In this document: one piece after another, positions 1-8,214 of the stretch | Layout of the letters: each line of letters opens with the position of its first letter | How positions within the stretch are numbered: the stretch's first letter is position 1 | Assembly (NCBI GenBank): GCA_022482495.1 | Contig: JAKVPA010000004.1 | Location: 124,001-188,000 of the forward strand | Source: Sphaerochaeta sp. | Lineage (GTDB): Bacteria > Spirochaetota > Spirochaetia > Sphaerochaetales > Sphaerochaetaceae | DNA length: 64,000 nt | Direction: 5' to 3' | The notes under the pieces: generated by a model | The model's input: the letters and a program-made list of their open reading frames with translations, nothing else | Told to the model about the DNA's origin: nothing | Databases searched by the model: none | Program-made: the position numbers and the translations under genes

Positions 1-1764
1 TACAAGGAGCGTGGTGGAGTCGACCATCGTCGCCACCGTAATGTCTTCCAGACCGAGGAGTCCGTTGTGGAAGGTGGAGAGGGGTTGCAACAGAAGGGAG
101 AGGATTTCTTCGTACCGTTTGGAAACGATCACCAGGTCCTTGGAGGTGTCCACCGCGGTCAAAAAGTTGTTGTCCGCGGATACATTCACCTCATCAAAGG
201 ATGAAGGCCGCATCGTCTGGGTCTTGTCCACATTGGAAACGTCTTTTGCCCAATAGGCGGATGTATAGAACATCGTCTCTGTGGTCGTTGCGTCCGGATG
301 ATAGACGGTGGTGACATTGGGCTCTGCCGGGGTGGTGTTTGGTGTGGAAAGATAGACGAAACCATCTTTCCGGTCGATGGCGATGCGTCCCAGTTCCACA
401 ATCGTATCAAACGGTCCGGTACTGTTTGGATACTCCCATGCGTTGTTGTTGGACTCGCAGATTTTCGTCAGCGTGGACGAGGTTGGGGAATAGGAATACT
501 TGGTGACTTTGGGACCGTTGTTGTCGGCAATGTACACGTAATCCCGGTCGGTATCCACCGCGATGTCCACGATGTTGGTCAGTGTGAAGGTGCTGTTCGA
601 GGCGGAATAGGTGGTGACTACCTGGACATCATTGCGGTTGAGCTGGCAGAGCTGCAACGTGTTGGTGTCTTCAGACCAAACCAGGAACTTTCCGTCGGAG
701 AGGAATGCCGCTTGGGTTTTGCCGCCGATCTTCAGATTGTCTGTCCCATTGGCGATCTGCTTCATCAAGACCGGCGCTCCTGTGGTTCCCTGCAGTACGG
801 CGTTGAATTCAATGCCTGCCGAACCGGTGGATCCCAGCAAAGCACCCTTGGCCATCACGTCCAGCCGATGGGGGCCGAGTTCCGGGGTGAACGTATAGGT
901 GGAACCCGTTCCTACCGTCTCTCCGTCCAGAAACCAGGTGATGTCCAGCGGTTCGTCACCGGTGGCGTTGACGGTTGCCGTCACCGGAACGCCGGCTGCC
1001 ATCTCACTGTCGATGCCAGAGATGGTACATTCCACCGGCGTCCCCGCTTGGTTGACCAGCGTAATGGTTGATGGTACGTTGTTGGTCTTCTGCAGGTTGA
1101 CGGTGATTTCCGCGACGGCACTCACTCCATCCACCACTCTGACCGCTTCGGCGAACCCTGCGATCTTCTGGGTTCCCGAGTACAGTTTCCCTGATACCTG
1201 GTAGGAACCGGCTGCCAGCGTCGTGCTGAGGAAGCGAATGTATCCGCTCTCCAGCGTCGAGGTGTCCAGTGTCGGTACGGTGGTGGCGCCATTTTGGCTG
1301 GTGATGGTCAGTTCAAATCCCGGATTGCTGATCAACGAAGCGTCCCAACTGATCGTCAGGTCGATGGCTCCGGTACCTTTCAGTGTATCGAGCGTCAGCG
1401 TCGCCGTGGTCGCTTCCGGTTTGAGTTGCAACATGGTCGATCCTTCCACGATGTCCACACCATCTTCGTTCTGTCCCACGGCGGTGATCGTCCATTGGCC
1501 GATCAACAGGCCGCTGACCGTCACCGATGGTTTGGTGGTCGTGGTGGAGAAACGTGAATTGTCTGGTCCGTTTCCTCGTATTACAAACTGGGTGACTTCC
1601 AGCGGAACATCCAACGGAGCGATCGTTTTCGCTGAATACGCACTGGTTTCCATGTGCAGGGTCAGCGTCGAACGCTCCTCCACTTCGGATGAGCATCCAA
1701 AGAAGACGAGCAGGGTGAGGGCGAAAAGCGCCAAGGCTGTTCGCAAGCGTTTGTTTCGTGTCAT
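1..1764 (-). CDS. Large surface/periplasmic lipoprotein, C-terminus beyond the window
   Basis: An open frame of 588 codons runs from ATG at 1764 to the left edge without a stop, so the gene is partial at its 3' end. GGAGG lies 6 bases before the ATG. The first 24 residues form a lipoprotein signal (basic MTRNKRLR, hydrophobic stretch, VFFGC lipobox with Cys24). The mature protein is rich in Thr, Ser and Val. It has bacterial-Ig-like beta stretches, with a segment resembling a PKD/Ig-type domain (TWFLDGETVGTGSTYTFTP). From about residue 290 there are repeats of the type DIAVDTDRDYVYIADNNG and RIAIDRKDGFVYLST, which resemble NHL/beta-propeller blades. No enzyme motif is seen. The likely role is binding or surface structure. 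Forward-strand frames here are shadows. The Ig/propeller assignment is by eye and only moderately certain. Confidence 0.8.
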   Translation of the reverse strand, partial: MTRNKRLRTALALFALTLLVFFGCSSEVEERSTLTLHMETSAYSAKTIAPLDVPLEVTQFVIRGNGPDNSRFSTTTTKPSVTVSGLLIGQWTITAVGQNEDGVDIVEGSTMLQLKPEATTATLTLDTLKGTGAIDLTISWDASLISNPGFELTITSQNGATTVPTLDTSTLESGYIRFLSTTLAAGSYQVSGKLYSGTQKIAGFAEAVRVVDGVSAVAEITVNLQKTNNVPSTITLVNQAGTPVECTISGIDSEMAAGVPVTATVNATGDEPLDITWFLDGETVGTGSTYTFTPELGPHRLDVMAKGALLGSTGSAGIEFNAVLQGTTGAPVLMKQIANGTDNLKIGGKTQAAFLSDGKFLVWSEDTNTLQLCQLNRNDVQVVTTYSASNSTFTLTNIVDIAVDTDRDYVYIADNNGPKVTKYSYSPTSSTLTKICESNNNAWEYPNSTGPFDTIVELGRIAIDRKDGFVYLSTPNTTPAEPNVTTVYHPDATTTETMFYTSAYWAKDVSNVDKTQTMRPSSFDEVNVSADNNFLTAVDTSKDLVIVSKRYEEILSLLLQPLSTFHNGLLGLEDITVATMVDSTTLLV

Positions 1765-1806
1765 AGTGAGCCTCCGATCCCACTACCACCAAACCTGTGT
1801 GGATGC

Positions 1807-1835
1807 TTGAGATTTTTTACCGTCCATGATACAAG
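1807..1835 (+). promoter_or_regulatory. Sigma-70-like promoter for the 1848 gene
   Basis: TTGAGA (1807-1812) and TACAAG (1830-1835) are separated by 17 bases. The predicted start lies only a few bases before the AGGAAGG ribosome site of the gene at 1848. Confidence 0.45.
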
Positions 1836-1847
1836 AGGAAGGAACCC

Positions 1848-2420
1848 ATGAAAACTCTTGCCAAAGCGATCTTGTTGGTCTGCGTGTTCGCCGTTACGTT
1901 CTTCACTCCTGCGAAGATCGGGACGGTGCTGTATTTCAGTCTGTTTGGCGTGATGTTCCTTTGCGTCTGGGTGTGGTTTCATGTGGGATATGCCGTATCT
2001 GAAAAAATGGTGCGCGGCGTCTGTTCCCATCCTTTTTCGTTTTCCCTGCAGGTGGGGATGGTTCCCCGTTCCGGCAGTGGGGATCTGGTGCGTGGCAGAT
2101 TGGTCATTACCCCGGAGGCGTTGGAACTGTATCGGCGGGCGGAAGGTTCGGAAAAAGGATCCTGTGTGCTCGCCTGGCGCCTGGAAACATCCCAGGTGCG
2201 GAGCCTTGGCTTTGGCAAGGTGCTTTCCCGCTATTCCGGTTTGATCTTCTATCTGGATGACGGGGATGTCCGATTCGTAAGCTTCTCCGCGAAAAAACGG
2301 AAACAAGATATTCTCAAAGCGTTGGGCTGGTCGCAGATTCCACAGAAACCGATGGATGTGACGGTGGGCGGTCCCGCCGCAGATGCTCCATCGTTCAAAG
2401 ATCTTCCTTCAGAAAAATAA
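1848..2420 (+). CDS. Small two-helix membrane protein, unknown function
   Basis: 190 residues. GAGGAAGGAACCC precedes the ATG. Residues about 5-25 and 28-48 are hydrophobic and form two closely spaced membrane helices. A soluble domain of about 140 residues follows. It is beta-rich, with a pattern like a bacterial PH-type domain (a segment VRGRLVITPEALELYRR, then FYLDDGDVRFVSFS, ending in a KRKQDILKAL helix). The tail is Pro/Ala rich. No catalytic motif is visible. It diverges from the lipoprotein gene at 1764, and the next gene follows after 52 bases. I do not recognise the family. The PH-like reading is inference from the strand pattern. Confidence 0.7.
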   Translation: MKTLAKAILLVCVFAVTFFTPAKIGTVLYFSLFGVMFLCVWVWFHVGYAVSEKMVRGVCSHPFSFSLQVGMVPRSGSGDLVRGRLVITPEALELYRRAEGSEKGSCVLAWRLETSQVRSLGFGKVLSRYSGLIFYLDDGDVRFVSFSAKKRKQDILKALGWSQIPQKPMDVTVGGPAADAPSFKDLPSEK

Positions 2421-2449
2421 CTACTCTTTTCAGGGAATGGGAACCCGGT

Positions 2450-2481
2450 GCGTCTCATGGTAGCGTGATGCCATGAGACGC
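2450..2481. promoter_or_regulatory. Perfect 11-bp inverted repeat covering a start codon
   Basis: GCGTCTCATGG (2450-2460) and its exact complement CCATGAGACGC (2471-2481) flank a 10-base centre. The ATG of the 2473 gene lies inside the right arm. If transcribed from upstream, the hairpin would bury the start codon or end the 1848 transcript (TTTG follows). If the gene is transcribed from the weak TGGGAA-17-TAGCGT promoter at 2438-2466, the repeat would act as a DNA operator over the -10 and start. Confidence 0.6.
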
Positions 2482-3024
2482 TTTGTATGGATATGCCTGT
2501 GCTCCCTTGGTTTGTGTTTCCCGCTTGCTGCGGTGACGCCGTGGGTTGCCGTGGACAGCATGGCTATTGATGCGCTTTGGAGTGGCCAGTTGACTCTTCG
2601 CGCAGAGACGGGAGTGCGCTTAGACGATGGATTTGGCATACGGTTCCCGGTCTCCTGGGTACGGAGACTGGGGGCGTATGACGTCTCCATGCTCACGGCG
2701 GGACTGTCCCTGGACTATTATCCGTTCGGGGATGGACTCGTGGTGAGCTTTGGCGTTGTCGAAGGGGGCTGGTTCCTGGGTAAGGATCGCCCGGAAGAGG
2801 AAGGGTGTCTGCTCAACGGACTGGACGTCGGATACACCTGGCACGTCACACCCCACTGGTTCATCGAGCCAAAACTGCAGGTTCGGGATCCCAGCGGAGT
2901 GTTTTCCACGGAGTATGGCGTTCTGGAGGATGCGTTGGGGGACTATCCTGTGGTCCGTCTTTCCGTATTGGTAGGGTGGGAGTTCCTCGCCTCCGCTTCA
3001 CCGTCGGAACCACGGACGGAGTGA
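2473..3024 (+). CDS. Exported outer-membrane beta-barrel-like protein
   Basis: 183 residues. An in-frame stop at 2461 makes ATG 2473 the only reasonable start. There is no Shine-Dalgarno, and the start codon lies in an 11-bp inverted repeat. The N-terminus (MRRFVWICLCSLGLCFPLAA) is a signal peptide. The rest alternates polar and hydrophobic residues, with aromatic residues at strand ends (GLSLDYYPFGDGLVVSFGV; DVGYTWHVTPHWFIEPKLQV), the pattern of a small porin-like or OmpA-like barrel. It ends with a strand-like VVRLSVLVGWEF followed by a short polar tail. The next gene, a lipoprotein, starts 25 bases downstream, so the two may be co-transcribed. Function is unknown. The barrel call rests on pattern only. 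Confidence 0.65.
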   Translation: MRRFVWICLCSLGLCFPLAAVTPWVAVDSMAIDALWSGQLTLRAETGVRLDDGFGIRFPVSWVRRLGAYDVSMLTAGLSLDYYPFGDGLVVSFGVVEGGWFLGKDRPEEEGCLLNGLDVGYTWHVTPHWFIEPKLQVRDPSGVFSTEYGVLEDALGDYPVVRLSVLVGWEFLASASPSEPRTE

Positions 3025-3049
3025 TGGATGCGGGGAAGGGGTTGGGAAG

Positions 3050-3898
3050 ATGAACATGAGGAATGTGGCCAATGTCATGGTCGTCGGTGTGTTGGTGCTT
3101 GCGCTTTCCGGATGTGACCAGGCGCTGGCTGTCCGGAGACGGGAGATGATCAGCGACGAAGAGCTGTTGCCTGCCGTCACCGGCATCATCGACGCAGAGC
3201 GGGATGTCATCGCGTCGTATGTCGGAGATGATCTTGGGCTGAAAGGCGATCTTGATTTCCAAGGTTCCCAAGTGGTGGAGGGCGCGCTTTCTGAAGCAAA
3301 CGGCAGGGAATACCTGGAATTCTGCTACATGGTGCAGAACGGATCGACGGATGAAGACGCGTCGGCGGTGCTGGAGTATGCCCGTGATCTGCTCCCGGAA
3401 GCGGAGATGGAAGCATTGGAGGCGAAGCTTGCCGACAACAAGGCCTTGTTGCTCTCCCAGGCGGAGGATGTTGCCAAGGCGCTCCGACCCAGCCAGAGGG
3501 CGGCCTTCTGGAAAGACATGCAGAAACTGGTGGTCAAGAGCACCGTGCTGCTTGCCGCCGGGGTGGTGTACGCCATGGTCCCCTATGCCGTCTGGTGGGG
3601 AAAGATCGCCGCGGCGGCGGCTGTTTCCGTAGCTGCGGGAGTGGTTGCCTCCACTCTGATGAGCATCATCCGCTACTACCAGTACGGTGGTGACAAAGGG
3701 GAATCGTTCTCTGAATGGCTGACCAGTGTGACGACGGAGCCGAAGAGCGCCTATGCATTGGCTACCAGCATCATTTCCATCGGCACGGCGGCCAAGCGCA
3801 GTCCGGTGGTGACGGGGATCATCATCTGCGTGTTCGCCATCTATGAAGTCATCGATGACGTGAAACCGCTGTTGACCAAGTACGATTTCAGTTTCTGA
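3050..3898 (+). CDS. Lipoprotein with internal membrane segments, unknown
   Basis: 282 residues from ATG 3050 (ATG 3056 is an alternative). GGGGAAGGGG lies upstream. The N-terminus has a lipoprotein signal ending in LALSGC (Cys22). Residues about 40-160 are acidic and helical. Residues about 163-205 are strongly hydrophobic and Ala/Val rich, giving one or two membrane helices, and a further segment near 260-272 (VTGIIICVFAIYEVI) is also hydrophobic. A lipid anchor together with internal transmembrane helices is unusual. The hydrophobic part may insert into or permeabilise membrane, but nothing in the sequence proves that. No recognised domain. Confidence 0.65.
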   Translation: MNMRNVANVMVVGVLVLALSGCDQALAVRRREMISDEELLPAVTGIIDAERDVIASYVGDDLGLKGDLDFQGSQVVEGALSEANGREYLEFCYMVQNGSTDEDASAVLEYARDLLPEAEMEALEAKLADNKALLLSQAEDVAKALRPSQRAAFWKDMQKLVVKSTVLLAAGVVYAMVPYAVWWGKIAAAAAVSVAAGVVASTLMSIIRYYQYGGDKGESFSEWLTSVTTEPKSAYALATSIISIGTAAKRSPVVTGIIICVFAIYEVIDDVKPLLTKYDFSF

Positions 3899-3917
3899 TC
3901 GGCACGCCCGTCATTTC

Positions 3918-3946
3918 TTGCCCAGTTTCCCGCGGTGTGGTTTAAT
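3918..3946 (+). promoter_or_regulatory. Promoter of the peptidase T gene
   Basis: TTGCCC (3918-3923), a 17-base spacer and TTTAAT (3941-3946) lie 18 bases before ATG 3965, with a good ribosome site (GGGAGGA) between. Confidence 0.45.
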
Positions 3947-3964
3947 GGCAGGGAGGAGTACGAA

Positions 3965-5194
3965 ATGGCGGATGCATTACTGGACAGGTTCCTGCGGTAT
4001 GTGAAGGTGGATACGATGAGCGATGAAGCGCTCGCCGAAACAAACCATCCTTCGACGGAAATCCAATGGAATCTGCTCCGTTTGTTGGATACGGAACTTG
4101 CGGCGATGGGTGTGACCGACCGGGAGATGGACGAGCATGGAATTTTGATCGCCCGCATTCCGGCAAACACCACGAAGAAGGTGCCGACCATCGGTCTGAT
4201 GGCCCATGTTGATACGGCGGATGATTGCCAGGGCAATGGGGTGAAACCCCGGGTGATTCCTTCCTATGACGGGAAAGACATCCTGTTGAACAAAACGGTG
4301 ACGCTGAAGGTCTCTGACAACCCGGAACTTCCCAAGTACGTTGGCCAGACGTTGATCGTCACCGATGGAACGACGCTTCTGGGAAGTGATGACAAGGCGG
4401 GTGTCGCGGAGATCATGACGGTTGCGGACCGTCTGCTCCATGATCCATCCTGCATTCATGGACCGGTGGAGCTGTACTTCACCTCGGATGAAGAGACGGG
4501 ATGCGGCATGGATCATTTCCCCTATGACAAGATTCATTGCGACTATTGCTACACGGTGGATGGAGGAGAGCGGTACTGCATCGAGACGGAATGCTTCAAC
4601 GCCGCCGTGGTCCGGCTGGACATCCATGGGGTGAGTTATCATCTGGGTGCCGGACGGGGCAGACTGATCAACGCGGTGAAGGTGGCCGGCATGATCATCG
4701 ACGCGCTTCCCCAGGCGGAGAGCCCGGAGGCGACGGACGGCCGTTTCGGCTACTACTGCCCGCTGGAAGTCAGCGGCGCGTTGGCAGAGGTGAAGCTGAA
4801 CGTTGTGCTTCGTGACTTCGACCTGAAGAATCTGGAGAAACGGATCCAAGTGGTCAAGGGCATCGCCGGCGCGATGGAATCGGCCTATGGCTGCACCATC
4901 GACGTGGTGGTCAAACACCAGTACTACAACATGGTGGAGGAAGCGAACAAGCATCCCGCGGTGGTGCAATCCATCTGGCAGGCAGGGAAAGAACTGGGCA
5001 TGCCGCTGTTCGAGAATTTGATCCGTGGTGGTACGGATGGCGCGCGGATGGCCAATGAACGGCACATCCCTTGCCCGAACCTGTTCACCGGCGGGCATAA
5101 TCTCCACTCGGTGTATGAATGGGCTGCGTTGCCTGCGATGGAAGACAGCGTCAAGCTGGTCTCCCGGATCATTGAGATCGGAGCGCGTGGGTGA
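3965..5194 (+). CDS. pepT: Peptidase T (tripeptide aminopeptidase, M20B)
   Basis: 409 residues, the normal length for PepT (about 408). ATG 3965 is chosen over the upstream ATG 3935 because GGGAGGAG lies correctly before it and the extra residues match nothing in the family. It is a cytosolic di-zinc peptidase that removes the N-terminal residue from tripeptides. Visible motifs: GLMAHVDTAD with metal ligands His81 and Asp83, GSDDKAGVAEI with the bridging Asp, TSDEETGCG with the catalytic Glu pair, the VDGGERYCIE segment, and the C-terminal GGHNLHSVYEW with the last His ligand. The stop overlaps the GTG of the next gene by three bases. Assignment is firm. Confidence 0.95.
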   Translation: MADALLDRFLRYVKVDTMSDEALAETNHPSTEIQWNLLRLLDTELAAMGVTDREMDEHGILIARIPANTTKKVPTIGLMAHVDTADDCQGNGVKPRVIPSYDGKDILLNKTVTLKVSDNPELPKYVGQTLIVTDGTTLLGSDDKAGVAEIMTVADRLLHDPSCIHGPVELYFTSDEETGCGMDHFPYDKIHCDYCYTVDGGERYCIETECFNAAVVRLDIHGVSYHLGAGRGRLINAVKVAGMIIDALPQAESPEATDGRFGYYCPLEVSGALAEVKLNVVLRDFDLKNLEKRIQVVKGIAGAMESAYGCTIDVVVKHQYYNMVEEANKHPAVVQSIWQAGKELGMPLFENLIRGGTDGARMANERHIPCPNLFTGGHNLHSVYEWAALPAMEDSVKLVSRIIEIGARG

Positions 5195-6166
5195 AGCGTA
5201 CCCTCGCATCCATGTTGATCCTCCTGATGGTGCTGCCCATGTTCGGACAGGCGGTGGCGGTGCAGGCTGATGACATCGACCCGGAGACCACCAGCGCCAT
5301 CACCCGGACGGCGGTCCAGCGGCTTGGACGCCGCATCCGTCTGGATGATGAACCGGATGGAGCGTTTTCCTTGGCCATTTCCTCCTTTCAGGATGATGGA
5401 CAGGTGGCGACATTGGTGGTGTCCCTGTCGTATCAGGATCGTAGGATTGAGGAACAATTGGCGGTTTCCTCCGGAAAGGGATTGGGTCAACGTTTCGCCG
5501 ATCAACTGGGCCTCATGCTGGATCATGACCTTCTGACATTGCTCCCCCCCCTCAGGGAAGCGGGTGCTTGGCAGTGGGTATCGTGGCCAGTATGCCATGG
5601 AACGTGAGGATGGCCTTCGTACCGGGGATCTGTTCTTTGCCCACGGCGGGGATGGGGCTGTAGGGTTGCTTTCCGTGAATACCATCCTCTCTGATGTCGC
5701 GTTGTTGTCCGTGTACAGTAATCATGGCATCGCCACAGGACAATCGTTGGAGAAGGCGAAGGGCATCCAGGTGGAAGGGTTGCTGATGTACGGCGGCTCT
5801 TCGTATTGGGGTGGGGAGATCGCGGGATACCTCAACCATCCATCTCCGTTCCGCTTGGTTGGTGCGGTGAGCTGGCTTTCCAGTCGTCCGTTCCTTTCGT
5901 TGGGGATTGAAGGCGTACTGCCCCTCTCGCTTGTGGGGAAGGGCTGGTTTCTGCAGAACAGTTCCTTGTCTGTTTCGGCTCGCGCTTCGGTTGGCTTGTT
6001 GCCGGCGACCATCGGCGCGGACGCGACGGTGACATTCCGGTACATGCTCACGCCACGGATTCATCTGGCCATCGCCGGCAGGCGGATGTATCAGGCGACC
6101 CTTGCAGAAGGAGCCAAGATGGAAAGCGGCTATCTGCTGTTGGTGGGAGGAGGGTACACATGGTAG
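5191..6166 (+). pseudogene. Exported barrel-like protein split by a frameshift at a C8 tract
   Basis: The first part starts at GTG 5191 (GGAG upstream, overlapping the pepT stop). It has a signal peptide (MKRTLASMLILLMVLPMFGQAVA) and reads to a stop at 5607. The second part is open from before 5564 to 6166 in the +1 frame. The switch falls at eight C residues at 5544-5551. Removing one C joins HDLLTLLPP to SGKRVLGSGYRGQYAM and gives one protein of about 325 residues with no odd sequence at the join. The second half is Gly/aromatic rich with alternating strands and ends LLVGGGYTW, an outer-membrane barrel pattern. The next gene overlaps by 7 bases. The gene could be phase-variable, truly broken, or a base-call error. 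Function unknown. Confidence 0.7.
5544..5551. repeat. C8 homopolymer inside a coding region
   Basis: Eight consecutive C residues sit exactly where the reading frame of the exported protein changes. Seven would restore the full frame. Confidence 0.85.
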
Positions 6167-7509
6167 CGAAAAAAGCGGGTATTACGGTGCTTTGCCTCCT
6201 TTTGCTCTGTTCCTGCGTTGATTTCCAGACGTTGGTGAAGACGGGATTGCAGGGCGTACCGCTCTGGGTGTCCCAACCGGATGTCCGTTCCGGCAAGGAG
6301 ACGTTTGTCGGTCAGGGGACGGATTCCAATCCGTTCAATGCGCGCTTGGAAGCGATGCATTCCATTCTGGAACAGATTTCCAGTTCTGTTGGGGAGGATG
6401 TCCAGGAACGGTATTACCGTGAGTTCACCACCACGGATGCCATCGCGGAGCTGGGAGTGACGGTGGTCCGGGAAGCCAGGGTGGAGGAAATCACCTATCT
6501 GATGGCTGAAGGAGACGCCAAGGCTCTGGCCGCCCAACGAACCGATCTGGTCAACAAACGGAACGCCCAGGACGCCTTGATCGCATCCCTGCTCTCCCAG
6601 ACTGACCAGGCATACCGGGACAACCAGGACGTCCAGGCGATCCAGTACGGGCTGGATGCGTTGTATGCCGCCGTGACGGAGCCAAGTTCCTACGATGCCG
6701 ACACGTTGCTCAAACGCTCTCTCAAGTACATTGACGCGATACGGTTCCGGCTTTCCTCGGTGGATCCGGCCCATGCGACGGCGACAGTCCGTGTCGACCG
6801 CAAACGCCTGCTGTTCTCCCCCAAGGTGCGGAACGCCCCGATCGCGGCGCGATTCCTCAGCGAAAATCTGCAGGAAGGGCGGTTTGAGGACCGCCTGTTG
6901 TTCAACTCAGGGAGCGGTGGGATATTCCAATTCCATCCGTATATCTCCAGCATCATCAACGCAGGGGAGATATCATTCGTCATCGACATCCAGGACCGGT
7001 TGGAGAAACTCAAGCCGGTGCTTTCCGCTGATGTGTACCAAAGCCTGGTGGATGCGGTGGAAGCCCATTCCGTTTCATTCTCCTATGCGTTTGTTTCTCC
7101 CTATGCCTCTCATCCCATGGTGGTCAACATCCAGGAGTATTCCATTGACGGAACGTTGCTTGACCGCCATGAGGTTCAGGACAAGATGGTGTCGTATCTC
7201 ACGACGGAAGGCATCACTTCCCTCATTGACACCAGCGCGACCAACGATGGCGTGGATTTGGCAAAGGAAATACGTGCGCGCTATCCTGACAGTCCATACT
7301 TATTGTACGGAACGGTTGGGGTGGTGGAATACCCCATGGTCGGACAGACGAGGTTGGTGGTGGCCAGCGGACAGATGCGTCTGTATGATCTTGCCACCGG
7401 CAACGTGGTGATCGACACGACGGAGATCAAAGCGACGGGAGAGGACCAGGAATCGGCGTTCTCACAGATTGCCGCGGTAGCCGCTTCCTTCTTCTCTGAG
7501 TATCTGTAG
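6160..7509 (+). CDS. LPP20-like lipoprotein
   Basis: 449 residues. GGGAGGAGGGTACAC precedes ATG 6160, and the start overlaps the preceding stop, so the two are translationally coupled. The signal ends in a lipobox LLCSC (Cys19). The sequence PLWVSQP then a GQGTDSNPFNARLEAM-type helix is typical of LPP20-family lipoproteins (short strand, Ala-rich helix, FVGQG). The middle holds a tetratricopeptide-like helical stretch (AYRDNQDVQAIQYGLDALYAAV). The C-terminal part (residues about 270-449) has the alternating Rossmann-like look of CsgG/penicillin-binding-protein-activator domains. Probably outer-membrane associated, with function unknown. Its 3' end overlaps the convergent glycerophosphodiesterase gene by 48 bases. 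Confidence 0.7.
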   Translation: MVAKKAGITVLCLLLLCSCVDFQTLVKTGLQGVPLWVSQPDVRSGKETFVGQGTDSNPFNARLEAMHSILEQISSSVGEDVQERYYREFTTTDAIAELGVTVVREARVEEITYLMAEGDAKALAAQRTDLVNKRNAQDALIASLLSQTDQAYRDNQDVQAIQYGLDALYAAVTEPSSYDADTLLKRSLKYIDAIRFRLSSVDPAHATATVRVDRKRLLFSPKVRNAPIAARFLSENLQEGRFEDRLLFNSGSGGIFQFHPYISSIINAGEISFVIDIQDRLEKLKPVLSADVYQSLVDAVEAHSVSFSYAFVSPYASHPMVVNIQEYSIDGTLLDRHEVQDKMVSYLTTEGITSLIDTSATNDGVDLAKEIRARYPDSPYLLYGTVGVVEYPMVGQTRLVVASGQMRLYDLATGNVVIDTTEIKATGEDQESAFSQIAAVAASFFSEYL

Positions 7510-8214
7510 GATGCCAGGGGCGTCGTTGGAGATGATTCCCCGGACGCCCAGCGAAAGCATCGCCTGGAGGGAAGAACGGTCATCCACCGTCCACGCGACC
7601 ATCGGATAGCGATGGCACGGGCGTGCGTAACGCCAGTCCGGCTTCAGGTAGGTTGCCCGGGCGACGTGGCGGCATCTTCCGTTCCGGATGATCTTGGGGA
7701 TCCCTTTTTCTGAGCTGTAGATCACCGCGGTATCCAACTTGCCTTTTGACGCGTGGTTGAAACGCCGGACGGACAGCGGGTTGAACGAACTGACCAGGAC
7801 GGAATCGACCATGCCATGGGTCTGGATGGCTTTCCAGAGCAGGGGTTCCAGACCCCGGCCACGCAGGCTGTTGTCCTTGATCTCGATGTCGAAGTACAGC
7901 TTGCCTTTTCCCAGTTCCAGCACCTCATCCAACAGGGGAATGCGTTCCTGCCGGTCCTGGTAGGCGCCGACATTCACCTTCTGCAGGGTGGAAAGATCCT
8001 GTTCCTCGATGAGCAGCTCGGTATGCGCGGTGCGGGCGAGGGAGAAATCATGGGCGACGACCAGGTTTCCATCCCGGGTCAGGTGTACGTCCAGTTCGAC
8101 GCCGGGGATGTGGTGGTCGATGCACGCCTGGAACGACGGCAGCGTGTTTTCCGGATGCTCGTTCGGACATCCCCGGTGTCCGAACAGCAGAAAATGATCA
8201 GGCGTGATCCGCAT
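7462..8214 (-). CDS. Glycerophosphodiester phosphodiesterase
   Basis: 250 residues from ATG 8214; an upstream extension inside nfo (to 8262) has no family match. It hydrolyses glycerophosphodiesters to glycerol-3-phosphate and an alcohol. Motifs are clear: FGHRGCPNEHPENTLPSF with the catalytic His and Glu near residue 10-18, GVELDVHLTRDGNLVVAHD with the metal-binding Glu/Asp and second His, and FDIEIKD. The end (AWTVDDRSS, LGVRGIISNDAPG) is the normal GDPD barrel end. No signal peptide, so it is cytosolic. The start overlaps nfo by 17 bases, giving a two-gene operon. The product could feed GlpK or lipid turnover, but no link is shown here. Confidence 0.9.
   Translation of the reverse strand: MRITPDHFLLFGHRGCPNEHPENTLPSFQACIDHHIPGVELDVHLTRDGNLVVAHDFSLARTAHTELLIEEQDLSTLQKVNVGAYQDRQERIPLLDEVLELGKGKLYFDIEIKDNSLRGRGLEPLLWKAIQTHGMVDSVLVSSFNPLSVRRFNHASKGKLDTAVIYSSEKGIPKIIRNGRCRHVARATYLKPDWRYARPCHRYPMVAWTVDDRSSLQAMLSLGVRGIISNDAPGILQILREEGSGYRGNL

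Noticed and set aside
298-1810. Forward open frames over the first 1.8 kb
   Set aside because: The minus strand carries one continuous frame with a lipoprotein signal and ribosome site; the forward frames are fragmentary and lack such signals.
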